From the IMG/VR virus record IMGVR_UViG_3300047481_000568, positions 1 through 64,000 of that record: a DNA stretch of 64,000 nt, one strand, 5' to 3'. Position numbers and translations under genes: made by a program. The DNA comes from a virus. Positions within the stretch are counted from its first letter, which is position 1; each line of letters begins with the position of its first letter. The notes below the pieces were generated by a model. It was not told the DNA's origin and searched no databases. It saw nothing but the letters and a program-made list of their open reading frames with translations. This document shows positions 22,052-30,998 of this stretch, in pieces.

Positions 22052-24096
22052 TGTTTTGCCTCCGCCCAACTTCGTGCCGAATGACACGAAACTTTTAATG
22101 TGACTCCCATGATATCTCTATTATGACCCATGGCGGTGATCAGTGTGTTTATTGATGTTTCTTCTTGGTCTTCAGGAGTAATGGCAACAAGTTCGTCGTG
22201 AACCTGCACAAGCATTTTTGTTTTAGTATCTTTAAAAGCATTGTCAACATCAATCATGGCTTGTTTACAAATGTCAGCAGCACTTCCTTGAATGATTGCG
22301 TTAATTGCTTGTCGTTGTGCTCTTGAAACTAACTCAGACGAACGAGAAGATAAATCAGGCAATCGTCTGCGCCTTCCACTAAGTGTTGTAACGTACCCTT
22401 TTTTGGTTGCTGTAGCTATAGCCGTCTGCTTCCATTTAGTTAGCCCAGAAAAACTTTTGTAATAAGAGGCCAGAAGTTCTTCGGCATGTTCTGGTGTTAT
22501 GCCAGTGACTCTCGCAAGTTTGGTTGAACCACCGCCATAGGCTGTTAAAAAGTTTACGCCTTTACCAATTTGTCGTTCTTCCGAAGTAACTTCACAAACA
22601 CCTTTTTTAAACACAGCAGCAGCTGTTGCTGAGTGAATGTCTTCGTTGTGTTTAAAGATCTCAAGTAAACGAGCATCTTGACTGAACATAGCCATAACAC
22701 GCAGTTCAATCTGATCGTAGTCAGCGACCAACATTGTGTACCCGTCCGGTGGTACAAACAGTTTTCTAATACTGGAATCACGAGGAATGTTTTGAAGGTT
22801 TGGAGATGATGAAGACAAACGCCCAGTGGCTGTCCTATGTAGATTGAATGAAGGATGTAGTTTGTTGTTGTTAAGTTTTGGCAACAAACCATCTACATAG
22901 GTATTCTTTAGCTTCTGTGTTTCAGACCACTCCAAAAGAAGTGGTATTACTGGATGCTTACCCCGAAGACTTTCCAGAGACTCTGTGTCCACTGATGGTG
23001 CGCCTTTTGGTGTTTTCTTGGTGGGCTTTAAACCTAACCCACCTTCTCGCTTTTTGTTAAATAAAAACAATTGCTTGTCCTTATTTGAATCTGGATTGAA
23101 TCCAGGGTAAGCAAACTCTGATAAAAGTAATAAAGTGTCGTTTAACTTTGTGTCTAACTCTTTTCGCAAATTCTTTAGGTTATAACCATCTACAGTAATG
23201 CCTTCTTGCTCCATGCTCATCAATACCTGAAGCACATCCATGTCTTGTTCCATTACAGGTAACAACGAAGATTCGGCTTTTAACTTAGCCATCAGCTTTA
23301 TGTAGAGCATCCATGTCCAGCGAGCGTCTAAGTGAACGTAACGAGATGCGGCGCCGTAAGTAACTGAGTCAATAGTTTTGCCAAGCTTTCCTTCTTTGTC
23401 GTAAGGAGCATGACTACCAAAATTGTGGGCAATCAAGTTAACTAAAGAAAAACTAGAAATGTTTTCATCGCAAATGTGTTGTAGGACCATCGTGTCTCTA
23501 TATGGTCCTGGCGGTAATTCTCCATAATACTTTTGAATAGATAGAGCATCAAACTTTACGTTGTGCCCTACCTTTATTGCATTGCCAAAAAACAATGGGC
23601 GTAGACACTCAAACACGTCATAGCGAGATAACTGAGCCGGAGGTTCTGAGTGAACAGCAGGAATGTAATACTTTGTTTTAGCTGTTGAAACTTTACCGTT
23701 CTTTAAGACTTTGCGGTACTCAAGAGGGGGTAATGTCGCTCCGTCACCACGCTGTTCGGGTACGAGTACCTCTCCTAATTTATGTCCCATTGGGATAGCC
23801 CACGAATGCCCATGTGTTGCAATGCCCAACCAGAACACTTCGTTGCGTAGTGGATTAACTGCAAGGTCTTTAAGATATCGTTGGCGAATTGCTTCAGTAG
23901 ATCTCTCAACAACATCCTCGCTGGGGTTCTTGAGTGTTGCAATGTGTTGTGCGCACTCTTTTTGAAAGTGTGCATTTACATCATCGTGACGCTCAAGAAC
24001 ACCCCGCGATTCAATGTCAAAAGCAAACGAGCCAAATTCTGTGACTACATCTACTATTTGCTTTAATTCATCAACGGTGTTTACCGTCTTGTACAT
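22048..24096 (-). CDS. polA: DNA polymerase I, family A, with 3'-5' exonuclease domain, 682 aa
   Basis: Exonuclease motif I FDIES at 26-30, exo III region near YVHLDARWTW, and polymerase motifs A (DYDQIELR, 459-466), B (RQIGKGVNFLTAYG, 508-521) and C (VHDELV, 632-637) are all present. Length and layout match phage family A polymerases with the proofreading domain and without a 5' nuclease. The fingers motif has the usual R...K...F...YG, with Phe at the nucleotide-discrimination position. It copies the phage genome together with the primase and DnaB-type helicase in the same block. Confidence 0.93.
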   Translation of the reverse strand: MYKTVNTVDELKQIVDVVTEFGSFAFDIESRGVLERHDDVNAHFQKECAQHIATLKNPSEDVVERSTEAIRQRYLKDLAVNPLRNEVFWLGIATHGHSWAIPMGHKLGEVLVPEQRGDGATLPPLEYRKVLKNGKVSTAKTKYYIPAVHSEPPAQLSRYDVFECLRPLFFGNAIKVGHNVKFDALSIQKYYGELPPGPYRDTMVLQHICDENISSFSLVNLIAHNFGSHAPYDKEGKLGKTIDSVTYGAASRYVHLDARWTWMLYIKLMAKLKAESSLLPVMEQDMDVLQVLMSMEQEGITVDGYNLKNLRKELDTKLNDTLLLLSEFAYPGFNPDSNKDKQLFLFNKKREGGLGLKPTKKTPKGAPSVDTESLESLRGKHPVIPLLLEWSETQKLKNTYVDGLLPKLNNNKLHPSFNLHRTATGRLSSSSPNLQNIPRDSSIRKLFVPPDGYTMLVADYDQIELRVMAMFSQDARLLEIFKHNEDIHSATAAAVFKKGVCEVTSEERQIGKGVNFLTAYGGGSTKLARVTGITPEHAEELLASYYKSFSGLTKWKQTAIATATKKGYVTTLSGRRRRLPDLSSRSSELVSRAQRQAINAIIQGSAADICKQAMIDVDNAFKDTKTKMLVQVHDELVAITPEDQEETSINTLITAMGHNRDIMGVTLKVSCHSARSWAEAKQ

Positions 24097-24099
24097 TGA

Positions 24100-24819
24100 T
24101 TACCGTGCGTCGTTGATCTCGGATGAAATGTCCAAAAGCTCTGAACGTGTTGGTATTGAAATGATTTCAGGTGTGTAACAATTGCGCTTAAGCACAGACA
24201 TATCTTCGTCTGTATAGCCAACCATTGACCACTCTGACAAGTCACGCTCACGAACCATTTGAAGAATGGTTTGTGTTTGTGCGCCTTTGCCAGTCTTGGA
24301 TACTGCCCAATAGTGTTTGGACAATGGACCTTGCTGTGGATTTGTGTGGAAGTTCTTAAGTTGGTCAATCAAACGAACGCCAACCTCAAATGACTTAACT
24401 GATAGGTCTCCGTCTTCGCCAAGTACTGCAATGTTGAAAGCAAACTTAGTTGATGGGCGATTACCAGCGTCACAAAGTGGGCAACCTTCAGGATGATCTG
24501 CCAAGCAAACAAAAGACTTCTGACCAGCACGGCCATCAATCCAGTGTGTGCGAAACGATGCATAAGGTTCGTCCTCTAAGAACTTAATAATTTGTGGATC
24601 TTCTGTGACTTTAAAACGTTGAGCAAACGCTGAAGTTGATTCTTGCACTTTTTGTGCTGCACCCCAACCACGGTTGATTACGCTTTTCTTTCCAGGATTA
24701 GCCACTGGTGTTTCTACTCGCTCTTTTTGAGTGAGGGATTCTTTCTTTGTTGCAACCTTGACAGGCGAATCAAACTCTACTTCGTCTGTGTCAAAGTCAT
24801 CGTCGTATTTATTTGGCAT
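24100..24819 (-). CDS. putative single-stranded DNA-binding protein, 239 aa
   Basis: An acidic, low-complexity N-terminus, a core with SFVCLADHPEGCPLCDAG (C105, C113, C116), and beta-strand-rich sequence resemble the SSB-like proteins of actinophage replication modules, placed directly upstream of the polymerase. The CPLC motif probably binds zinc, as in T4 gp32. The function is inferred from pattern and location. Confidence 0.68.
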   Translation of the reverse strand: MPNKYDDDFDTDEVEFDSPVKVATKKESLTQKERVETPVANPGKKSVINRGWGAAQKVQESTSAFAQRFKVTEDPQIIKFLEDEPYASFRTHWIDGRAGQKSFVCLADHPEGCPLCDAGNRPSTKFAFNIAVLGEDGDLSVKSFEVGVRLIDQLKNFHTNPQQGPLSKHYWAVSKTGKGAQTQTILQMVRERDLSEWSMVGYTDEDMSVLKRNCYTPEIISIPTRSELLDISSEINDAR

Positions 24820-24849
24820 TTGTCTTTGTCCTTTGTGTGTGTGTATTTT

Positions 24850-25275
24850 TTATTTTTTCCAGTTGTCTGTTATGTATTGCTTTAATTTATTCCAGTTCTC
24901 AGCTGTCACGGTAGTTGGTGGTGTATCTCCAATTATCGTGTTAACTGCTAACACTATCAAGTCTACCTGCTTGCGTGTATAAATCCTCCTCCCTTTTGCC
25001 TCTACCCCAGGAAGTTGTCCCCCGTCTGGAGGTGCTGTTCGGTATATGGGTTTTGGGATAATTCCTTTCTTCTCCCAAGTTCTAACAGTTATCGTTTTCT
25101 TTCCTAAAACTTTAGCTAATTGTCCAATTGTAAACACTTCAGTGCGTTCTCCCTTAATTACGTAGTAAGAAGATTTAACGCCAAAAAACGGGTCGTCAAT
25201 CTTCTTTGGCTTACGCTTTGTCCTGTTCTTTGGAGGGCGCTTTCCTGGGTAATCCTCTACACCTTTAAAGCCCAC
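24850..25275 (-). CDS. MerR-type helix-turn-helix protein, 141 aa
   Basis: Residues 47-80 (FTIGQLAKVLGKKTITVRTW, KKGIIPKP) match the MerR/excisionase winged helix: a short N-terminal strand, HTH, then a wing with RIYTRKQVDLIV. The N-terminus is Lys/Arg-rich. It probably regulates the replication genes or binds near the origin. The plus strand just downstream has a short TG repeat (24833-24844). Confidence 0.72.
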   Translation of the reverse strand: MGFKGVEDYPGKRPPKNRTKRKPKKIDDPFFGVKSSYYVIKGERTEVFTIGQLAKVLGKKTITVRTWEKKGIIPKPIYRTAPPDGGQLPGVEAKGRRIYTRKQVDLIVLAVNTIIGDTPPTTVTAENWNKLKQYITDNWKK

Positions 25276-25676
25276 GTTTCCTTCTCCACATAGAATGATT
25301 TAACTTTTTCTTGAAGCTCATCGTTATCCCATGCTAGACCAAGAAGGCGATCTTCGCTGATGGTTTCAATAATTTCTTTAACCGTATCCCAATACCCATT
25401 TTCTTTTGCCCAAGCTTCTGCTGCAGACGCATTGAATGTTTTAGAAATGCGGCGCTCTCTTTTAATCTCACATGCTGGAAGATTGATCCATAAATTTCCT
25501 TTGTCGTCTGGCTTGCCATATGCGTCAAGAACTTCTGTCAATTCTTTTTTAAAACCGTCTAAGCGTTTTTGTGTTGTCTCCAACATTGCTTTATGATTTT
25601 GAAATTCGCTAACAAGTTTACTAACGTATGCTTCATCAAAAGTTGATTCAAGTTGTTGTCTAACTATTTTGCTCAT
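25257..25676 (-). CDS. hypothetical coiled-coil protein, 139 aa
   Basis: Not recognised. Residues 1-50 form a coiled coil (ESTFDEAYVSKLVSEFQNHK), the centre contains beta segments, and the C-terminus is helical. The layout (coiled coil then a small domain) is reminiscent of Gam-like or siphophage recombination partners, but I cannot identify the family. Confidence 0.6.
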   Translation of the reverse strand: MSKIVRQQLESTFDEAYVSKLVSEFQNHKAMLETTQKRLDGFKKELTEVLDAYGKPDDKGNLWINLPACEIKRERRISKTFNASAAEAWAKENGYWDTVKEIIETISEDRLLGLAWDNDELQEKVKSFYVEKETWALKV

Positions 25677-25677
25677 G

Positions 25678-27222
25678 TCATACCTCGCTGTGTGCTATAA
25701 AATCGGATAGTGCTCCCAAAGTAAGTTTATAGTCGCCCTTGGTATCATAGCCACCATCTATAAACGCTTTGTTGATATTTCTTTTTTCTTGTAACATTTC
25801 GTACTGTCGTTCTTCAATGCTACCTTTCATCACGAATGAAACAACATTGACATGAGGAAACTCTGAAGAAAGTCTGATGATACGGGCTTCTCTTTGGTCA
25901 AGCTTACCTGCTGACCAAGGCAGATCGTAAGAAATTAAGTAGTTAGCAATAGGTAGGTCAACGCCGTAACCGCCAGCGTCTGAGGACAAAAACAAACGTG
26001 TATTGGGGTCCTGGGTAAATTGTTGTTTAGATGAATCCCTATCCAACATTGTCATTCCGCCCATAAACAATACGCTGTTAGTCAAGTGTTTAGTAGCCCT
26101 CTGAATCAACCTAAGGTTTTCTTTAAAGAATGAAAACAAAACAACTTTGTTGTTTGCTGATTGTTCTAAAACATCTGTAATGTATTGAACCACTGCTTCT
26201 AGTTTTGGTGTTCCGGAAGTTGGTGGCATTATTCCTTGATTGACTAGTTTGTTTGCGTATTCGCTGCCCAAATCTGTTGACGCATCTGCGTACATTTTGG
26301 CCGACCAATGAACCAACTCTGGGTTATCACAAAACATTCGCAGCACAATTAGTTTAGACATAATGTCTCCTTGTGCTTCTTTGTTGCCTGATGAACCATA
26401 ATAGTGGCTCCAAATGTCAAAGCCTCGTCCTGTTTGAGAAATTGCTTTTTGAATTGATTGCAACAAATCGTGTGCAATCTTTCTGTACACAACAGCACCA
26501 GCCGTGTCAAAAGGAACTGGTATTACTTGTTGTATAACTTGGGGTAATTGATCGGCAATGTCTTCTCTAGTCTTACGAATCATTACGCCTTCCATGCTGT
26601 CATGGAGTTGTTTTAGATTTCGGTAACGACTTGGTTTTCCAAACCTGTCTCTTACGATAAAAGTCCTATCAAAGATGTCAACCTTACCCAGTACTTTGGG
26701 GTCAACAAACTCCATAATAGAAAATAGTTCTTCAGGGCGATTTTCAATTGGTTGCCCAGTTAACGCAAACCGATAATGGTATCTCTTGCCTATTCTTTTT
26801 ACTAAACGAGAACGTCTGGCTTTAGCCGATTTAATAATCGTGGCTTCATCCACAACCATTGCATCAAATGTATGTTTTTCAAAATCAGCCAAGTCATTCT
26901 TTAAAGACTCAGAGTTAATAATTACGTAAGTAGCGCTAATTGACGCTCTCCATTGTTTTTTTCTAGTACTAACTGTTCCGTCTATGACAATGCTGGTGGA
27001 GTCGGTAAACTTTTTAATTTCCCGTTCCCATTGATACTTAAGTGACGAAGGTACAACAATCAAAGCTTTTTTTATTTCCCCTTGATCTTTTAAAGCTTCT
27101 AACGCTGAAAGTGTTGTAATGGTTTTACCAGCGCCCATGACTAAAGCTAAAAGCATTTGACCGCGATCTACCATCGCATCAGAAGCTTCTTGTTGAAATG
27201 GATACAAGTTTCCTTTAAACAT
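25678..27222 (-). CDS. SNF2-type DEAD/DEAH-box helicase, 514 aa
   Basis: Motif I GAGKT at 30-34, motif II DEAT at 125-128, motif III LTGQPIENR, and motifs V/VI in SSDAGGYGVDLPIAN and ARIIRL place it in the SNF2 family (superfamily 2). Such phage proteins remodel DNA-protein complexes or drive branch migration. It is coupled to the primase gene upstream. Confidence 0.88.
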   Translation of the reverse strand: MFKGNLYPFQQEASDAMVDRGQMLLALVMGAGKTITTLSALEALKDQGEIKKALIVVPSSLKYQWEREIKKFTDSTSIVIDGTVSTRKKQWRASISATYVIINSESLKNDLADFEKHTFDAMVVDEATIIKSAKARRSRLVKRIGKRYHYRFALTGQPIENRPEELFSIMEFVDPKVLGKVDIFDRTFIVRDRFGKPSRYRNLKQLHDSMEGVMIRKTREDIADQLPQVIQQVIPVPFDTAGAVVYRKIAHDLLQSIQKAISQTGRGFDIWSHYYGSSGNKEAQGDIMSKLIVLRMFCDNPELVHWSAKMYADASTDLGSEYANKLVNQGIMPPTSGTPKLEAVVQYITDVLEQSANNKVVLFSFFKENLRLIQRATKHLTNSVLFMGGMTMLDRDSSKQQFTQDPNTRLFLSSDAGGYGVDLPIANYLISYDLPWSAGKLDQREARIIRLSSEFPHVNVVSFVMKGSIEERQYEMLQEKRNINKAFIDGGYDTKGDYKLTLGALSDFIAHSEV

Positions 27223-28144
27223 GTAGCCACCATGGGAATACAGATGCTTTAGATATTGATTCGTAAACTTCTGCGTCTGTCATATCCCCAATGTCTTTTG
27301 CATCTGTATGAGAATACTTTGCCCACAGTACTGGGGTTCTAAATGCAGGCAATTTTTCTTTTAATTTTTGAGCCGCTGCAATTCCTGCTGAATCATTGTC
27401 TAATGCAATAATCAATTTATTAACATGGTTAGCAAGTAATGAAATTTGTGTCTTGCTTATGTGTGCACCAAACGAAGCCAACCCACAACAACCGCCAATT
27501 GCTGTGTGTAAACGTACAACGTCAAGTGGGGATTCAACCAAAACACAAGTGTCACAGTCTGCTTTGTCAAGACCAAACAACGTGCTTGATTTAGAAACCC
27601 CTACTGGGTAATTCAAAACTTTAGTTTTAGACTTGGATTGCCAACCTAAAAGTTCTCCAAAAGGTGACACGATAGGGATAACCCATGCTCTTGAAGAGGT
27701 ATCCCATCGGATACCATATCTACGGGCCGCATCTCTATCTAAATTCCTACTTGCTAATAACTCATCTGAAGGAACGGCAAACTTACTAAACGCCATCCAA
27801 TCCACAACTGGCTGTTGAGGTTCTACTTCTACTGGGTTAGTTAATCTGGTAAGACCATTGTTAATTAGAAATTCATGCACAGCAACAATAGAGTCAGATT
27901 CACCTGTTAACTCAGAAACTAAATGAGACAGTGTTCCTTTAGCGCCGCATGAATAACAAATCCATAAACCATTAGAAGCGTTCATAGACCACGACGGAGA
28001 TCTATCAGCTTTACCAGTTCTGTTTAGATGAACTGGACACCTAGCGGAAATTTCAGTGTCGCCAACACGGACGACATCAACACCTAAACTTTTTAAAACA
28101 TCTGCAATATCAGTAGTACCATGAATCGCTGTCATCATCGTCAT
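27215..28144 (-). CDS. DNA primase with zinc finger and TOPRIM domain, 309 aa
   Basis: CHC2-like zinc finger (C36, H39, C63, C66: ARCPVHLN and WICYSCGAKG), then a TOPRIM core with LVESPLDVVRL (E in motif 1) and IIALDNDSAGIAAA (the DxD). It synthesises RNA primers on the lagging strand in partnership with the DnaB-type helicase encoded by the overlapping gene 28110-29369. The start is one of several clustered ATGs near 28144. Confidence 0.9.
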   Translation of the reverse strand: MTMMTAIHGTTDIADVLKSLGVDVVRVGDTEISARCPVHLNRTGKADRSPSWSMNASNGLWICYSCGAKGTLSHLVSELTGESDSIVAVHEFLINNGLTRLTNPVEVEPQQPVVDWMAFSKFAVPSDELLASRNLDRDAARRYGIRWDTSSRAWVIPIVSPFGELLGWQSKSKTKVLNYPVGVSKSSTLFGLDKADCDTCVLVESPLDVVRLHTAIGGCCGLASFGAHISKTQISLLANHVNKLIIALDNDSAGIAAAQKLKEKLPAFRTPVLWAKYSHTDAKDIGDMTDAEVYESISKASVFPWWLHV

Positions 28145-29369
28145 CGTCCTCTCCTACTTCTGTGAAGTCCATGTTCTTCCAATCCCAGTTAATGCGAATC
28201 TCACCCAGTGGTGCTGAACGAGCAAGAACGACACGGATAATTGATTGATTATCAATATCAGGGTCTGACTCCACGCCAACAATAAGGTCTGAGTCCTGGG
28301 CAAAAGATGATGTGTAGCCAATTGAGTCGGCAGTAATCTTGCGAGACTTCTTGTTGCCAAGTTTCCATGACAGAACCTGAGTGGTTCCAATAACCGGAAT
28401 GTCTGCGTTCTGAGCCAAACGCTTTAGAGACCTAGTGATGTTGGTAAGAGCTTGTGGCGAACCCTTAGGCTCACCGTTCTCATCGTCCATTAAGTACACA
28501 CCGTCAACAAACAAGATGTCGGGTTTAAATTCTTTTACCTTTGCAGCAAGTGCACTTACTGTTGTTAGCGAAGATGTATCTTCTGTAACCACAAATGGGT
28601 GCATGTTTTTTCGCATGCGCAAAGTGGTAGCAATCTTTTCCAACTCGTTGTTAGTCAGCGAGCCACGCAATATGTTTGTGTAGGCAACCTTAGAAACAAT
28701 TGCGTCGTATCGTGCTGCTTGTTCTTCAGCGGACATTTCAAATGAAACAAACAAAGGAGACTTGCCATGAAGGTGGGCGGCATTTGCCATGATAAGAGTC
28801 ATCAATGATTTACCTTTTTTGGCCTCACCTACAAACGTAATAAGTTGCTGTGGTCTAAACCCAGATGTGATTCTGTCCAAACCAAGTAGACCAGTTGGGA
28901 TACCACGCAATGCGTTTGGCGTGCTTTGTAATTCTTTGTACTTGTCAACTCGTGACTCCCATGTCTCAATCAAGTTTATGTCACGCAACCGTGCTGTCTC
29001 TGCAGATGCTTTTTGTAAACCATTTGCAAGGTCAAGTAACGCTTTAGCCGTGTCACCAGATTCCAAAGATGGCATTGCAAGCGCCATAGCCTCAAGCAAA
29101 TTACGATGACGGTACGATTCATAAACTTCATCAATGAGTGCCGTGAATGGTTCATCCTCAGCAGTGATTAACCGAATGTCTCCAAACTCTTGACTAAGCG
29201 CTCGCTTAGATGGAACTTCGCCGTGGTCTCGCCAAAAGGTAATCAACCATGACCAAACTTTGGACCACTCTGCTGTGAAGTGGTCTTCTTTTACGCCAGC
29301 TTTTAGAGCAACTGATAAATCTTTAGTTTGAATTACCTTGCTTATTAAGAGATGTTCTGCACTAGCCAT
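28110..29369 (-). CDS. dnaB: DnaB-type replicative helicase, 419 aa
   Basis: An N-terminal all-helical DnaB domain (residues 1-120), then Walker A GEAKKGKS at 181-188, Walker B in DILFVDGVYLM and IPVIGTTQVLSWK, the RecA-like core. A Cys-free polyacidic tail (DDDDDSDSWYY) ends it. The start MASAEHLL at 29369 overlaps the upstream TAA (TAATG). It is a hexameric 5'-3' helicase loaded by the DnaC-like protein two genes upstream. Confidence 0.9.
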   Translation of the reverse strand: MASAEHLLISKVIQTKDLSVALKAGVKEDHFTAEWSKVWSWLITFWRDHGEVPSKRALSQEFGDIRLITAEDEPFTALIDEVYESYRHRNLLEAMALAMPSLESGDTAKALLDLANGLQKASAETARLRDINLIETWESRVDKYKELQSTPNALRGIPTGLLGLDRITSGFRPQQLITFVGEAKKGKSLMTLIMANAAHLHGKSPLFVSFEMSAEEQAARYDAIVSKVAYTNILRGSLTNNELEKIATTLRMRKNMHPFVVTEDTSSLTTVSALAAKVKEFKPDILFVDGVYLMDDENGEPKGSPQALTNITRSLKRLAQNADIPVIGTTQVLSWKLGNKKSRKITADSIGYTSSFAQDSDLIVGVESDPDIDNQSIIRVVLARSAPLGEIRINWDWKNMDFTEVGEDDDDDDSDSWYY

Positions 29370-29809
29370 TACGCAGACCACGCAGTCTTGGGTGTAACCA
29401 CCGTGGATCTGAAGCCAATAATTTTTGCGTGCTCTTCATCTGCTGTATACACCTTCTGTATGGACGGAAAAAACCTGAGGTCGTATGCTAACTCCTCAAT
29501 TGACTTATACGCCGTTACTACCGTTGATATCCCTTTTCTTACTAACCACTTTTCAATGCTGTCAACAAGATAGTCGGGCAACAACGTATAAACAACTATC
29601 CCCACGTTATATCTGTTAATTAAATCAATTGCATGTTTGACTGGTATTTCGTTTACTTTCCAAAAAGATATGTACTGTTCCCAATTCTTTGCAGTCAATG
29701 CAACACGTGCTCTAAGTTTAGATAACCCTTCCGGCTCTGATGCCAGAACGCCCTCAAACATTGTTGCTTGAGAGATTGGAGAAAAGGAAGCTAAATCATT
29801 CCCCTGCAT
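29369..29809 (-). CDS. hypothetical protein, 146 aa
   Basis: Not recognised. The alpha/beta pattern (VGIVVYTLLPDYLVDSIEKW, ISTVVTAYKSIEELAYDLRF, VYTADEEHAKIIGFRS) is like a small Rossmann or HAD-like fold lacking clear catalytic residues. It is placed between helicase loader and helicase genes, with coupled stops and starts, so a replication accessory role is likely. Confidence 0.65.
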   Translation of the reverse strand: MQGNDLASFSPISQATMFEGVLASEPEGLSKLRARVALTAKNWEQYISFWKVNEIPVKHAIDLINRYNVGIVVYTLLPDYLVDSIEKWLVRKGISTVVTAYKSIEELAYDLRFFPSIQKVYTADEEHAKIIGFRSTVVTPKTAWSA

Positions 29810-30446
29810 AATGTGGGTCCAATAAACGATAGTCCTTTCCTAAGAAAGGCAATACGCAACAACACTCGCTAAGAATGGAAGCAACACGTGGTCCGTAAAT
29901 ATCACTTAAACGTGATAACGGAATTTCACTAGTAATGATTGTGATTAATTGTTGCTCGTAACGACTATTCAACATAGACGTAATTGCCTTCTTTGTAAAA
30001 TCAGTCATACGTTCTGAACCAAGGTTGTCCAAAACCAAAACGTCGTACACGGCGTTGATGTACTTCAACATGTATTCGTCGGAGTACATGTCAGATAAAA
30101 CATTGTCAGGATTCATCTCGTCGTATGATGCTTCAACAAACTTTTCAGCCGTTATAAAGAATCCACTTAGTTGGTGGTTTAACACGATCTCACGAAGTAA
30201 CCCACATGCAACATGTGTCTTTCCACTTCCAGAACCGCCAAAAAAGTAAAGACCTTCTCCGCATTCTTTGTTGTGTTCAATGTTGGTTAACCATTGACGA
30301 ACGTATGTAACAACATCTGGACTTCCCAAGTCTGTGTTGTAGTCATCTAAAGTTTTTTTAGTGAAGCGTTTAGGTATGTGCGCATTCTTTAAGCGCTCTA
30401 TAGGTTGTCTGTTGCGCCAATACTTTGCAGAGTGCCATTCACTCAT
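29796..30446 (-). CDS. dnaC: DnaC-like helicase loader ATPase, 216 aa
   Basis: Walker A GGSGSGKT at 70-77 after YFFGG, Walker B VLVLDNLGSE (D140), sensor I-like LITIITSEIPLS and an Arg-finger region match the IstB/DnaC AAA+ family. It loads the phage or host DnaB helicase on to the origin. The upstream gene 30439-30837 probably bridges initiator and loader. Confidence 0.86.
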   Translation of the reverse strand: MSEWHSAKYWRNRQPIERLKNAHIPKRFTKKTLDDYNTDLGSPDVVTYVRQWLTNIEHNKECGEGLYFFGGSGSGKTHVACGLLREIVLNHQLSGFFITAEKFVEASYDEMNPDNVLSDMYSDEYMLKYINAVYDVLVLDNLGSERMTDFTKKAITSMLNSRYEQQLITIITSEIPLSRLSDIYGPRVASILSECCCVLPFLGKDYRLLDPHYAGE

Positions 30447-30837
30447 GTGTACCTTTCATCAATCTCTTGTCAACAGTGTATTCGGAATAATCGTATTTAG
30501 ACAACGGTGTATCTACTTTTTTCTTTAAAGCATCCAAGCGCGACGCAAACCCCTTCCACGTTGGTACATCTGTTGGCAATGGTGTTTGTTTAATTTCGTG
30601 AGCAAACACGTCAATCATTTTATAAATTTGTTCTATTGTCACGCCTTTTTCTTGTAAGTTCTTAAACACTTTCATCAATGCTATTCCGTTAACCGGAGCA
30701 TTCAATGTCATGTTTTTACTAATTGTTGCGTCTCTAAAATAAGCCACCAACCCAGTTGTTGAACTTTTCTTTTTAACTGGTGGCTTACTAACAGGTTCGT
30801 CAGCTCCTAATGTTTTACCGCCCCAGTCATCAATCAT
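30439..30837 (-). CDS. hypothetical protein, 132 aa, probable replisome organiser component
   Basis: Not recognised by motif. Residues 20-95 are helical (GLVAYFRDATISKN, MKVFKNLQEKGVTIEQIYKMI). Position between the initiator and the DnaC-like loader, with overlapping stops, suggests a helicase-loading partner. No catalytic motif. Confidence 0.62.
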   Translation of the reverse strand: MIDDWGGKTLGADEPVSKPPVKKKSSTTGLVAYFRDATISKNMTLNAPVNGIALMKVFKNLQEKGVTIEQIYKMIDVFAHEIKQTPLPTDVPTWKGFASRLDALKKKVDTPLSKYDYSEYTVDKRLMKGTHE

Positions 30838-30998
30838 TATCCATCCAACTTTTTGGCTTTATCAACGATGTACATGACCTTAATCATTTTTCCGTTTTCT
30901 ACTGGAGTCAAAGACAGTTTAGGCACCAGAACTTCTTTTCCTTTATCGTTTATTTCTTTCTCGCTGTACTCCCACATCCATCGCATGCCTTTACCCAT
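30837..30998 (-). CDS. small hypothetical protein, 53 aa
   Basis: Found by translating the gap: MGKGMRWMWEYSEKEINDKG continuing to KMIKVMYIVDKAKKLDG. The stop overlaps the next ATG as TAATG, and the ATG lies a few bases above the stop of the initiator gene. Basic, Lys-rich and probably soluble. Coupled location suggests a replication accessory protein. Confidence 0.6.
   Translation of the reverse strand: MGKGMRWMWEYSEKEINDKGKEVLVPKLSLTPVENGKMIKVMYIVDKAKKLDG

Noticed and set aside
24833-24844. Short TG repeat near the start of the ssDNA-binding protein gene
   Set aside because: Only about six units long, in a 30-base spacer; most likely a simple-sequence accident rather than a regulatory element.
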